Assembly: GCA_043424675.1 (NCBI GenBank)
Contig: JBHWPB010000158.1
Span: forward strand, 1 to 35,433
From: JBHWPB01 sp043424675
GTDB lineage: Bacteria; Bacillota; Bacilli; Lactobacillales; Carnobacteriaceae_A
DNA length: 35,433 bases
Direction: 5' to 3'
Made by a program: the position numbers and the translations under genes. A model generated the notes under the pieces. The model had not been told where the DNA came from, made no database searches, and worked only from the letters and a program-made list of their open reading frames with translations. This document shows positions 14,458-23,071 of this stretch, in pieces. Each line of letters opens with the position of its first letter. The stretch's first letter is position 1.

Positions 14458-16354
14458 GAAGTATGAAGATAAAATATTAGAGGCTATCCAAGAATTCAAT
14501 AATATTGAGCTCATTGGGTTAGACCAGACATTGAAAAATGAGATGCAAGATTCTTATACGGGGCATCAACCTGAATTAAAGATTGATGAACTTTCTCAGA
14601 AGTTAAATCAAACAGAAAAAGATATTTCATTTCTAGAAGAATACGTCACTGATAAAAAAGCCTCTGGAGATAAGAATACTTATACGATTTCAGAATTAGA
14701 GGAACTTTTTGAATCTTTTAATCTTGAAGAACTTCACGAAAAAATCGATTCAGAAAGAAAATTATTGGCGAGTCGTAATTATCGTTTAGACGAAATAGAT
14801 GAGGAAGAAGAGCTTCTGCGAAAATGGTCTAATTTAGATTTTGTACCAAACCAAACAAAAGATTTTCATATGTTCAACATTTATATAGGGTCAGTTCGAG
14901 ATGAAAACACTTCAGAGTTTAAAGAAGGCCTAGATAATATTGATAATCTTTATTACGAAGAAATTTTCAGCCTCGATGATGAATCAGGATATGGAATTAT
15001 CGTTCATCGAGGAAGTACCAATACGTTCAAGAATCTAACTAACGCTATCCAATTTTCGAATCTAAAGTACAACTATAAAGACATTCCGAAAGTCGAACTG
15101 GAAAATATCATAGAAGAAGCTCGCGGTATTAAGACTGATATTCAAGAACAAAAAAATAACTTAACGCAATATCATGAAGAGTTAGAGCATTTATATATTG
15201 CTGAAGAATACCTCTATAATTATAGGGAAAGAGAAAAAGCAAAAGTAAACGTTTACAATAGTGATTCTTATTTCCTCTTATCTGTGTGGGCCACTGTAGA
15301 TGATGCAGAAGCACTTCATGATTATCTGAAAAACGAAATCGGAACAGATGAATTCCTCATAGAGGCAGAAGACGTCAGAGAAGAAGAAATAGATGATGTT
15401 CCGATCGTTCTAAAAAACAATAAACTCGTCGAACCTTTAGAAAATATAACGACGCAGTACAGTTATCCTAAGTATGGGGAAAAAGATCCTACGTCAGTTC
15501 TGTGGTTTTTCCACCTCTTCTTCTTTGGTCTGATGTCAGCCGACTTAGGTTATGGATTAGTCTTGTTCTTAGGTACCTTGTTTGTTTTATATAAAGTCGA
15601 TATGAAAAAGAGCACAAGAAACGTTATCAAAATGTTTAACCAGATGTCCGTAGCGACCATGATAGTAGGACTGGTATATGGTTCCTTCTTTGGGTTCTCC
15701 TTACCTTTCCAGCTTGTTGACGTTCTAGGAGATATCGTTGGTGTAATGATTTTCTCTGTCGCACTTGGGTTGGTACATATGCTGGTAGCCCTTTTAATCC
15801 GAGGGAAAAAAACATTAGAAGAGAAAGACTATGCTAGTTTTTACTTAGATAGTGCCATGTGGATTATGGTCATTGCAGGTGCAGCCATACTTGCAATTAA
15901 TGCTTTTGCAGTAAACAATGACCTCTTAGGCAATATAGGACTGTGGCTCATCTTAGGGAATTTAATCGGGATGATACTTGTGAACATTATCTCTTCTGAG
16001 AATAAACTTGCAGGATTAGGTAAAGGTGCTTTCGGTGTTATGGACTTCACAAGTTACTTAGGAGATGCTGTAAGCTATACACGTCTAGCAGCCCTGGGGG
16101 TCTCAGGAGGATCTATTGCTTTAGCTTTTAATATTGTTATCGGTCTTTTGCCACCTGCTATCCGTTTTACACTTGGAGCTGTTTTGTTCGTGTTGTTACA
16201 CGCATTAAATGCTTTTATTACATTCTTAGGAGCTTACGTACATAGTATGCGACTAGAATATGTAGAATTCTTTGGTAAATTTTACGAAGGTGGAGGACGT
16301 CCTATTGAGCCGCTGGCTACTTTAGAGAAAAACATGTATATCAATAGAAAATAA
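14414..16354 (+). CDS. ntpI: V-type ATPase subunit a (NtpI)
   Basis: NtpI is the membrane stator that forms the ion half-channels against the rotating c-ring. The 646-residue protein has a long charged cytoplasmic arm (about 1-355) that anchors the peripheral stalks, then a polytopic domain (about 360-635) opening with SVLWFFHLFFFGLMSADLGY. The essential arginine is in SYTRLAALGVSGG, at Arg557. The ATG at 14414 (MAVAKMKK) fits the family N-terminus; AAAGGGG lies about 13 nt upstream. It overlaps ntpF by 44 nt and is followed by ntpK after 19 nt. The length is close to that of other bacterial a subunits and nothing appears missing. Confidence 0.96.
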   Translation: MAVAKMKKLTIQSSKKYEDKILEAIQEFNNIELIGLDQTLKNEMQDSYTGHQPELKIDELSQKLNQTEKDISFLEEYVTDKKASGDKNTYTISELEELFESFNLEELHEKIDSERKLLASRNYRLDEIDEEEELLRKWSNLDFVPNQTKDFHMFNIYIGSVRDENTSEFKEGLDNIDNLYYEEIFSLDDESGYGIIVHRGSTNTFKNLTNAIQFSNLKYNYKDIPKVELENIIEEARGIKTDIQEQKNNLTQYHEELEHLYIAEEYLYNYREREKAKVNVYNSDSYFLLSVWATVDDAEALHDYLKNEIGTDEFLIEAEDVREEEIDDVPIVLKNNKLVEPLENITTQYSYPKYGEKDPTSVLWFFHLFFFGLMSADLGYGLVLFLGTLFVLYKVDMKKSTRNVIKMFNQMSVATMIVGLVYGSFFGFSLPFQLVDVLGDIVGVMIFSVALGLVHMLVALLIRGKKTLEEKDYASFYLDSAMWIMVIAGAAILAINAFAVNNDLLGNIGLWLILGNLIGMILVNIISSENKLAGLGKGAFGVMDFTSYLGDAVSYTRLAALGVSGGSIALAFNIVIGLLPPAIRFTLGAVLFVLLHALNAFITFLGAYVHSMRLEYVEFFGKFYEGGGRPIEPLATLEKNMYINRK

Positions 16355-16373
16355 TATTAGGAGGATTTAAAGA

Positions 16374-16859
16374 ATGAATTTAAATATAGATGTCTTACAA
16401 TTATTTGGTGAATCAACTGGATTGGTTATGGCTCTTCTTGGAGCAGCGCTTGCTATCGGTCTAGCAGGAACAGGTTCTGCTAGAGCGACAGGGGAACTTG
16501 GTGAAGTCGCTGGTAATCTCGCTAAGGAAAGACCAGAAACATTTGGTCAAGCTATTGTATTACAGCTCTTACCTGGTACTCAAGGGCTTTATGGTTTCGT
16601 TATAGGTGTTTTAATTATTATTTCTATCGAGCCTGGACTGGATGCAGCTACGGGATGGCAATATTTTATGGCTGGTCTGCCTATCGCGATAACTGGTCTC
16701 ACCTCTGCTCCAGCACAAGCTAAAGCAGGACGTGGAGCTTTTCAAATTTTGGCTAAAAAACCTGAAAACGTTACGCAAGGTATTGTTTTTACCGCGATGG
16801 TAGAAACTTACGGGATTCTAGGATTTGTTGGTTCTATATTGATGTTAGTGCTTATCTAA
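16374..16859 (+). CDS. ntpK: V-type ATPase rotor-ring subunit (NtpK), predicted Na+-binding
   Basis: NtpK is the 16-kDa proteolipid that forms the membrane rotor ring. The 161-residue protein has four membrane helices in two hairpins (about 14-38, 60-86, 95-118, 134-160), the duplicated form found in E. hirae. All the ligands of the E. hirae Na+ site are kept: Leu66, Thr69, Gln70 and Tyr73 in LQLLPGTQGLYGF, Gln115 in SAPAQAKA, and the essential Glu144 in AMVETYGILGF. They correspond to Leu61, Thr64, Gln65, Tyr68, Gln110 and Glu139. This predicts Na+ rather than H+ transport. The ATG has AGGAGG upstream. Confidence 0.96.
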   Translation: MNLNIDVLQLFGESTGLVMALLGAALAIGLAGTGSARATGELGEVAGNLAKERPETFGQAIVLQLLPGTQGLYGFVIGVLIIISIEPGLDAATGWQYFMAGLPIAITGLTSAPAQAKAGRGAFQILAKKPENVTQGIVFTAMVETYGILGFVGSILMLVLI

Positions 16860-16898
16860 TGAAAAAACATCAACAAAAAAGAAAGAAGGAGGCCAACA

Positions 16899-17480
16899 AT
16901 GAGCGACTTAAAATTAATGGTTGAACGAGTTGTTGAAGAAGAAAAGGAAGCCATTGAGAATCGGTTAAAAGAAACTAGAGCTCAAGCTGTAGAACAAGAA
17001 AATCAAGAAATAGAGCAGCTGGAACAAGAAGCTCAAGAGCAAAAAGAAGCAATAGAAAGCTCTCTTGAAAAAGAATTTTCAAGAGAGAAACAATCTGAAC
17101 TTGTTAAGAAAAGAAATCAAAGCTTGACTAACAAACAAGAAATTCTCACGAAATTGAGAGAAGATGCTGTTCAACAGTTTAATGAAATGCCTTCCGTAGA
17201 CTTTCAGAATTTTATGTACCATGCTTTACGAGGGATTGACAGAGAAGGCAAACTTGTCATTGAAGTCGGTGAATATAGTCAAGATAAAGTAAGCGAGGAA
17301 CAAATTCAGTCTTGGAACAGCGATAAGGTTCAATATCAACTGGCCGATACTGTAATTCCTGGTGAATCAGGTTTTCTTGTCTCTCAAGGAAATGTACAAT
17401 ATAACTTCTTGTTCAAGAGCTTGATTATGGAATCATGGTCTGAAATTGAATCACAGCTAGCTTCAGAATTGTTTATATAA
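16899..17480 (+). CDS. ntpE: V-type ATPase peripheral-stalk subunit E (NtpE)
   Basis: NtpE pairs with the coiled-coil subunit NtpF to make the peripheral stalks that hold the catalytic head against rotation. The 193-residue protein has a long, highly charged N-terminal helix (about 1-105, rich in Glu, Gln, Lys) and a folded C-terminal domain (about 106-193) ending WSEIESQLASELFI. Composition, length and position between ntpK and ntpC all fit. AAGGAGG lies about 8 nt before the ATG. Sequence conservation in this subunit is low, so the call leans on operon order. Confidence 0.9.
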   Translation: MSDLKLMVERVVEEEKEAIENRLKETRAQAVEQENQEIEQLEQEAQEQKEAIESSLEKEFSREKQSELVKKRNQSLTNKQEILTKLREDAVQQFNEMPSVDFQNFMYHALRGIDREGKLVIEVGEYSQDKVSEEQIQSWNSDKVQYQLADTVIPGESGFLVSQGNVQYNFLFKSLIMESWSEIESQLASELFI

Positions 17481-17493
17481 GGAGGAAGATAAT

Positions 17494-18498
17494 GTGGATG
17501 ACTTAAGTTTTGCTCCTGTAAACGTCGTGATTCGAGTTCGCGAAAATGAGTTATTGACAGAGAATGACTACAACCGACTCATCGAAGCACCAGATTTAGC
17601 TAGTATGGTACGAGTACTGAAAGATACCAAATATGCTGAATATATTGAAAAGGTGAATGAAGTAGCAGAAATAGAAGATGCTTTCCTAAATCATTTAGTA
17701 GCTGAATATAGCGAGTTCCAAGGAACTGTACCTGATCCCAGAATTTTAGAGCTTTATGGGTTGCGGTATGCTTATCACAATATAAAAGTATTAGCTAAAG
17801 AGAGAGTTTTAGACGAAGATTTTTCAGACCTTTATATTCCCATTGGCCGTTATCCTATTTCAGAGCTGAGAAGGACCGTTCACCTTGGACAGTCTGACAT
17901 TTTACCTGAACCTTATGTGACAAGCATTCAACAGATGAGGGAAGATATAGGAGAATTCAGTAATGCTTATGCGATTGATATTATTTTAGATCAACGTTAT
18001 TTAGAACACTTACATATACTCAGCGAAGCTATCGGGAATGATTATATTGAAAGAGTCGTAGAGTATCAGATTGATTTAGCAAATATATCGATGCTTTTAA
18101 GAGTCAAAAAGCAAGGCAGAACGACTAACTTTTTAAGTACTCTACTTTCAGAAGGTGGCGACATTGAGCCAGAAACCCTTTTAGATTGGAATGAAGAAAG
18201 CTTAGAGCGCATTACCAGTCTGTTGCTCGATACAAGGTATGAAAATATTATCGAAGAAAGTATAGAAAGAGCCAGCGGCGTTATTGATCCGATAGCCTTT
18301 AATCATCTGGCTGAGGACGCCCTCATGGACGTTATGCGGGAAGGTATGTATACATCTGAAGGACCGGAACCTATCTTGGCTTATTTCTATGCTTTAGAAA
18401 CAGAGATCCAAAATCTTCGTCTTGTTTTCTCAGGTGAAATTAATAATCTAGAGCCGTCAGACATTAGAGGAAGGTTGCGTGAATTGTATGTCACATAA
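17494..18498 (+). CDS. ntpC: V-type ATPase subunit C/d (NtpC)
   Basis: NtpC is the funnel-shaped subunit that sits on the rotor ring and links it to the central stalk. The 334-residue, helical, membrane-free protein contains the family-like stretches LYGLRYAYHNIKVLAKE and ILAYFYALETEIQNLRLVFSG near the C-terminus. The start is GTG at 17494, preceded by AAGGAGGAAG; the ATG two bases earlier opens a frame that stops after four codons. The 3' end overlaps ntpG by 11 nt. Length is typical. Confidence 0.93.
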   Translation: MDDLSFAPVNVVIRVRENELLTENDYNRLIEAPDLASMVRVLKDTKYAEYIEKVNEVAEIEDAFLNHLVAEYSEFQGTVPDPRILELYGLRYAYHNIKVLAKERVLDEDFSDLYIPIGRYPISELRRTVHLGQSDILPEPYVTSIQQMREDIGEFSNAYAIDIILDQRYLEHLHILSEAIGNDYIERVVEYQIDLANISMLLRVKKQGRTTNFLSTLLSEGGDIEPETLLDWNEESLERITSLLLDTRYENIIEESIERASGVIDPIAFNHLAEDALMDVMREGMYTSEGPEPILAYFYALETEIQNLRLVFSGEINNLEPSDIRGRLRELYVT

Positions 18499-18799
18499 AA
18501 TTGGCGTGGTCGGGGATAAAGATTCTATTCTCCCTTTTAAGATGTTAGGTTTTTCCACTCACTTTGCTTATGATGGGGAGACTGCTAAAACTCTCATTCG
18601 CAGTATGGAAAAAGATAAGTATGGCGTTATTTACGTGACTGAGGAGCTTGCAGCTGAAATTCCGGATTATATTCGTTCTTTTGATAGCAAGGTTATACCC
18701 GCTATTATCATGATACCAAACCACAGCGGATCAAAAGGACTTGGAAAAAACCGCGTGCAGGAAAATGTCAAAAAAGCAATTGGACAAAATATTTTATAG
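18488..18799 (+). CDS. ntpG: V-type ATPase central-stalk subunit F (NtpG)
   Basis: NtpG binds NtpD to form the rotating central stalk. The 103-residue protein begins MSHKIGVVGDKDSILPFKML and ends VKKAIGQNIL, both diagnostic of the small V-ATPase F subunit, and has the YGVIYVTEELA block. The start is set at ATG 18488 because relatives begin just before KIGVVGDKDS; an in-frame GTG at 18479 would add three residues and lies closer to AGAGGAAGG at 18466-18474, so it remains possible. It overlaps the end of ntpC. The stop codon region doubles as the ribosome binding site of ntpA. Confidence 0.93.
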   Translation: MSHKIGVVGDKDSILPFKMLGFSTHFAYDGETAKTLIRSMEKDKYGVIYVTEELAAEIPDYIRSFDSKVIPAIIMIPNHSGSKGLGKNRVQENVKKAIGQNIL

Positions 18800-18811
18800 G
18801 AGGATGAGAAT

Positions 18812-20596
18812 TTGAGTAATGGAAGAATTATTAGTGTTTCCGGCCCGTTAGTTACAGCAGAGGGAATGGAAGATGCTAACGTTCGTGATGTTGTCTATGT
18901 TGGAGATTTACGACTTACTGGAGAGATTCTCCAGATGACAGACGGCCGAGCTGACATTCAAGTATATGAAGAAACGTCAATGATTGGCCCAGGAGAACCT
19001 GTGGTTACATCAAATGAACCTTTATCGGTGGAATTAGGACCTGGTATTGTTTCAGAGATGTTCGATGGGATTCAGCGACCGTTAGATGAATTTGTCGAAC
19101 AAACTGAATCGCATTATTTATCGCGTGACGTCAATATCAAGCCTTTAAATCGAGAAAAAGTATGGGAGTTTACTCCTACTGTACAAGTCGGTGATTATCT
19201 TGAGGCAGGTGATATTGTTGGAACAATCCCTGAAACAGAGACGATACAACACCGCATCATGGTTCCTCCTGGAACTTCTGGAACGGTCAAAAGAATTGAA
19301 GAAGGCAGTTTTACGGTTGAAGACACTATTTATGTTTTAGAAACTGAAGTTGGCGAGAGATCATTTGATATGATTCAAAGATGGCCGGTCCGCGAGGGTC
19401 GTCCAGTAGCCCGCAAACTGAATCCGAGAGAGCCTTTATCGACAGGGCAGAGAGTTATTGACTCTCTGTTCCCAATAGCTAGGGGGGGTGCTGCTGCAAT
19501 TCCTGGTCCATTCGGAGCGGGGAAAACAGTGGTCCAGCACCAGATTGCAAAATATGCTGATGTGGATATGGTTGTCTATGTGGGATGTGGAGAGCGTGGA
19601 AACGAGATGACAGAGGTTATTGAAGACTTTCCAAACTTAATTGATCCTAACACAGGAAACTCTATCATGGACAGAACAGTTTTAATCGCTAACACATCTA
19701 ACATGCCAGTTGCAGCACGTGAAGCTTCTATTTATACTGGAATTACGATTGCTGAATATTACCGAGATATGGGTTATTCTGTCGCTATTATGGCAGACTC
19801 AACTTCTCGTTGGGCAGAGGCTTTACGTGAGGTGTCAGGACGATTAGAAGAGATGCCTGGAGACGAAGGTTATCCAGCTTATCTCGGAAGTCGTCTAGCA
19901 GAATATTATGAGCGTGCTGGAAAAGTTATTTCGCTTGGATCAGATGGAAGAGAAGGAGATATCACAGCAATTGGAGCTGTATCGCCTCCGGGAGGAGATA
20001 CCTCTGAGCCGGTTACACAGAACACTTTACGTGTTGTTAAAGTTTATTGGGGACTGGATAGTGCTTTATCTCGACGCCGCCACTTCCCGGCTATTAACTG
20101 GTTGGACTCGTATTCTAACTATTCCAATCAATTAAATCAGTATAAAACTGAGCAAATGAATCTGCCATGGGATAAAATGATATCTCATACTAGAACTTTG
20201 CTCCAAGATGAAGCGGAATTAGAAGAAATCGTACAGCTTGTCGGAGTGGAGTCTTTAGGCGAATCTGATCGTCTCACTTTACTGATCGCAAGTATGATAC
20301 GAGAAGATTTCTTACAGCAGAACGCATATGATGATACAGATACTTATACTTCTTGGGATAAACAAGTCGCTATGCTCCAAATCATTCTTCATTTTGAAGA
20401 AGAAGCTAAAAAAGTATTGGGATACGGAGCTTATTACAATGAACTGTTACAAGGTACGAGAGAACTTCGTGAAAGAATAGCACGTATGAAGTATATTCCA
20501 GAAGATGAGAGCGAGAAAATTGATGCGCTTACAGATGAAATCACCGAGACAATGAAAGAAGTCTTACAGAAAGGAGGTATGGCATCAGATGCTTAA
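18812..20596 (+). CDS. ntpA: V-type ATPase catalytic subunit A (NtpA)
   Basis: NtpA carries the ATP-hydrolysing sites of the V1 head. The 594-residue protein has Walker A GPFGAGKT at 232-239 (Lys238) and the catalytic glutamate in GCGERGNEM at Glu261, the same numbering as E. hirae NtpA. SRWAEALREVSGRLEEMPG and PPGGDTSEPVTQNTLR blocks follow. The non-homologous insert of A-type subunits (about 80-190) is present. The start is TTG, with TAGGAGGA 7 nt upstream overlapping the ntpG stop. The 3' end overlaps ntpB by 8 nt. Confidence 0.98.
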   Translation: MSNGRIISVSGPLVTAEGMEDANVRDVVYVGDLRLTGEILQMTDGRADIQVYEETSMIGPGEPVVTSNEPLSVELGPGIVSEMFDGIQRPLDEFVEQTESHYLSRDVNIKPLNREKVWEFTPTVQVGDYLEAGDIVGTIPETETIQHRIMVPPGTSGTVKRIEEGSFTVEDTIYVLETEVGERSFDMIQRWPVREGRPVARKLNPREPLSTGQRVIDSLFPIARGGAAAIPGPFGAGKTVVQHQIAKYADVDMVVYVGCGERGNEMTEVIEDFPNLIDPNTGNSIMDRTVLIANTSNMPVAAREASIYTGITIAEYYRDMGYSVAIMADSTSRWAEALREVSGRLEEMPGDEGYPAYLGSRLAEYYERAGKVISLGSDGREGDITAIGAVSPPGGDTSEPVTQNTLRVVKVYWGLDSALSRRRHFPAINWLDSYSNYSNQLNQYKTEQMNLPWDKMISHTRTLLQDEAELEEIVQLVGVESLGESDRLTLLIASMIREDFLQQNAYDDTDTYTSWDKQVAMLQIILHFEEEAKKVLGYGAYYNELLQGTRELRERIARMKYIPEDESEKIDALTDEITETMKEVLQKGGMASDA

Positions 20597-21977
20597 AGAA
20601 TATAAGTCCGTTCGAGAAGTTGCTGATCCGTTAGTTATTGTTGATGGTGTAGAAGGTGTGAAGTTCGATGAACTTGTTGATGTCGAATTACAGACAGGTG
20701 AAAAACGACGTGGACAGGTTTTAACAGTTGATGGTGATCAGGCAGTTATTCAATTGTTTGAAGGCACAGCGGGGATTAACTTAAAGGATACTAAGGTCAG
20801 ATTCTTAGGGAGCCCGATGGAACTTGATGTTTCGGAGGATATGATAGGAAGAAGCTTTAACGGAATCGGAGAAGTAAACGATGGGGGGCCCCCACTCATT
20901 GCAGAAAAAAGTCTCAATATTAATGGGGAAGCGATCAATCCGGTAGCACGAGAATATCCGGATGAGTTTATCCAAACAGGAATTTCTACTATCGACCACC
21001 TGAACACACTTGTGCGAGGACAGAAATTGCCGATCTTCTCAGGGTCAGGTCTGCCTCACTCTGATATAGCTGCTCAGATCACACGACAGGCCACTACTAC
21101 CAATTCGGATGAAGAGTTTGTGGTTGTTTTTGCTGCGATTGGAATAACTTTTGAGGAAGCAGAGTTTTTTATCAGTGACTTTAGAGAAACGGGAGCTCTA
21201 GATCGCTCCGTCGTTTTTGTGAATCTCGCTGATGACCCTGCAATTGAACGTATTGCGACACCAGATATTGCATTAACAACTGCTGAGTATCTTGCATTTG
21301 AAAAAGGGTATCATGTTCTAGTTATCATGACAGACATGACAAACTATGCAAATGCGCTCCGTGAAGTATCGGCAGCTCGTCGAGAGGTTCCAGGACGTGG
21401 AGGCTATCCAGGATATATGTATACGGACCTTGCAGGTATTTATGAACGTGCAGGTCGATTGAAAGGTGTGGGAGGTTCGGTTACACAACTCCCCATCCTG
21501 ACGATGCCTGAAGATGATATCACTCACCCCATCCCTGACTTAACAGGTTACATTACGGAAGGGCAGATTATCCTCTCAAGAGAACTTGACAACAGAGGAA
21601 TCCAACCGCCAGTCGATGTTCTTCCGTCCCTATCCCGACTTAAAGATGATGGTATAGGAGAAGGGAAAACACGAAAAGACCATGCGGATACGATGAACCA
21701 AATGTTTTCTGCCTATGCACAAGGTAAGGAAGCGAAAGAACTTTCAGCGGTTCTCGGACAGGATGCTCTATCTGAAACAGAGCGGAAATACGTAAAATTC
21801 GCAGAGCAGTTTGAAGAGAGATATGTCAATCAAGGATTCTACACAGATCGTTCGATTGATGAGACTATTGAATTGGGTTGGGAGCTCCTTTCTATCTTGC
21901 CTCGTGAAGAACTCACACGAATTTCTAGTGGATTGATCGAAGAACACTTACCTGAGCAGTCGGAGGAAGGTGACTAA
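20589..21977 (+). CDS. ntpB: V-type ATPase non-catalytic subunit B (NtpB)
   Basis: NtpB alternates with NtpA in the V1 head and supplies the arginine finger to each catalytic site. The 462-residue protein has FSGSGLPHSDIAAQI in place of a Walker A loop, as expected for the non-catalytic subunit, and PSLSRL with Arg350, matching the E. hirae arginine finger by number. NALREVSAARREVPGRGGYP is also present. The ATG overlaps the last codons of ntpA; AAAGGAGG lies about 12 nt upstream. ntpD follows 2 nt after the stop. Confidence 0.98.
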   Translation: MLKEYKSVREVADPLVIVDGVEGVKFDELVDVELQTGEKRRGQVLTVDGDQAVIQLFEGTAGINLKDTKVRFLGSPMELDVSEDMIGRSFNGIGEVNDGGPPLIAEKSLNINGEAINPVAREYPDEFIQTGISTIDHLNTLVRGQKLPIFSGSGLPHSDIAAQITRQATTTNSDEEFVVVFAAIGITFEEAEFFISDFRETGALDRSVVFVNLADDPAIERIATPDIALTTAEYLAFEKGYHVLVIMTDMTNYANALREVSAARREVPGRGGYPGYMYTDLAGIYERAGRLKGVGGSVTQLPILTMPEDDITHPIPDLTGYITEGQIILSRELDNRGIQPPVDVLPSLSRLKDDGIGEGKTRKDHADTMNQMFSAYAQGKEAKELSAVLGQDALSETERKYVKFAEQFEERYVNQGFYTDRSIDETIELGWELLSILPREELTRISSGLIEEHLPEQSEEGD

Positions 21978-21979
21978 TT

Positions 21980-22609
21980 GTGGCACGATTAAATGTAAAT
22001 CCGACTAAAATGGAATTACAAAATCTTAAACAACGTCTAGATTTAGCGACACGTGGTCACAAGTTATTAGAGGATAAGCAGGACGGTCTTTTACGTTCAT
22101 TTATAGATATTATCAAAAAGAACAATGAGTTGCGAAACAAGGTAGAAGAAAAATTAGCCCAAGGAATGCAGTCCTTTGCTATAGCTAAATCTCTCACGCA
22201 CGATAAATTTCTTGAGGAAATATTAGCTATTCCTGCTAGTGAAGTCACCTTGAATATCGATATAAGAAATTATCTCAGTGTGAAAGTCCCACGGATGCAT
22301 TTTGATTATGATGAAGTGTCAACAGATATTAATGACCTTGAATATGGTTACCTCAATTCTAACTCAGAATTAGATAGAGCATTTGAAGAATTTATTCAAG
22401 TTCAAGAAGATATGTTGGAGTTGGCTGAAATCGAAAAAACAGCTCAGCTTTTAGCAGATGAGATCGAAAAAACACGTCGGCGTGTTAATGCACTTGAGTA
22501 TAGTACCATTCCTGATCTAGAAGAAACGATTGACTATATCGAGATGAAAATTGATGAGGACGCTCGCGCAGAACAAACACGTCTGATGAAAATCAAAGAT
22601 ATGGAATAA
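21980..22609 (+). CDS. ntpD: V-type ATPase central-stalk subunit D (NtpD)
   Basis: NtpD is the central shaft that rotates within the A3B3 head and transmits torque to the rotor ring. The 209-residue protein begins MARLNVNPTKMELQNLKQRL and has the paired long-helix pattern of this subunit, with RRRVNALEYSTIPDLEETI near 160-180. The start is GTG, with GGAGGAAGG about 8-12 nt upstream. It is the last pump gene; the ntpH and ntpJ (K+ uptake) genes that follow in E. hirae are absent, and a foldable non-coding stretch with a terminator lies there instead. Confidence 0.97.
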   Translation: MARLNVNPTKMELQNLKQRLDLATRGHKLLEDKQDGLLRSFIDIIKKNNELRNKVEEKLAQGMQSFAIAKSLTHDKFLEEILAIPASEVTLNIDIRNYLSVKVPRMHFDYDEVSTDINDLEYGYLNSNSELDRAFEEFIQVQEDMLELAEIEKTAQLLADEIEKTRRRVNALEYSTIPDLEETIDYIEMKIDEDARAEQTRLMKIKDME

Positions 22610-22610
22610 A

Positions 22611-22838
22611 CAAGCTGTGAGAGATAACAGCTGACGCGAATCATAGGATTGTAATCGGTGGAAGCAAAATGTCTGACTGTAAGTCCTCTTCAGCAGCGGT
22701 ACTTTACTGGAGTTTATGAAAGTTTAAGCTTGAAGACATGTCTGCAACATGTAAAAGGACTCACTCAAAATTTTCAATCTTTATTTCTAATTGAAAGACA
22801 GCTAAAATATAGGTCATTCTATCTTTTAGCTGTTTTTT
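22611..22838 (+). ncRNA. structured non-coding region after ntpD, candidate 3' UTR or small RNA
   Basis: This stretch has no convincing gene but many possible helices. AGCTGT (22613-22618) pairs with ACAGCT (22627-22632). GACT-GTA-AGTC is a small hairpin near 22674-22685. CGGTA (22697-22701) pairs with TACTG (22705-22709). ACATGT (22736-22741) pairs with ACATGT (22747-22752). AGTCCT (22682-22687) can pair with AGGACT (22756-22761), closing the inner hairpins. The final terminator reuses the ACAGCT/AGCTGT sequence, so the first hairpin and the terminator could exchange partners. I recognise no known riboswitch or RNA family. It may be the operon's 3' UTR, a processed small RNA or an attenuator. 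Confidence 0.4.
22798..22838 (+). terminator. terminator of the V-ATPase operon and structured region
   Basis: ACAGCTAAAA (22798-22807) pairs with TTTTAGCTGT (22824-22833), extended inside by ATAG/CTAT after one mismatch, around a 6-nt loop, and followed by TTTTT. Confidence 0.92.
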
Positions 22839-23071
22839 GGTACTTTAATATGCGCTGGAAGGAATCTCATTTTTTCATTCTTCAATTATCTTGTGGTACC
22901 ATTTTAAAAAGTTGTTTTTCAAGCTCTCTACTACACACGAAATAGGTTGCTCTTAAGAGTATTTAATTACGAGGAAAATGAGAAGGAGCATAGCTAATTA
23001 AAGATTTTTTTGATATACTAATTTTTAACTGAGAAAAGAATAACCGTTGTAGGAAAGAAAGGAAAAAATGA
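22839..23071 (+). other. gene-free region upstream of gmk
   Basis: No convincing gene is present here. Visible elements are a perfect 10-bp palindrome CTCTTAAGAG (22950-22959), a 7-codon open frame with a GAGG site (22978-23001), and the extended -10 promoter at 23011. The ORF crossing the upstream terminator is not credible. Confidence 0.5.
23011..23019 (+). promoter_or_regulatory. extended -10 promoter of gmk-rpoZ
   Basis: TGATATACT (TATACT at 23014-23019) lies 53 nt before the gmk start; a -35 is not clear. It resembles the TGGTATACT elements before rnjB and cls. Confidence 0.55.

Noticed and set aside
22611..22838. T-box leader or known riboswitch as an explanation of the structured region
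   Set aside because: The T-box antiterminator consensus and the core motifs of TPP, SAM, purine, preQ1, fluoride and c-di-AMP riboswitches are not visible, and no related biosynthetic gene follows.
22658..22945. A 95-codon plus-strand open frame after ntpD, starting GTG
   Set aside because: It runs through the strong terminator at 22798-22838, has no ribosome binding site, and its composition (rich in Leu, Phe, Cys, Ser) looks like translated non-coding DNA.
22978..23001. A 7-codon open frame with a GAGG site before gmk, considered as a leader peptide
   Set aside because: No attenuator hairpin or codon bias for a regulated amino acid follows, and it lies upstream of the likely gmk promoter.
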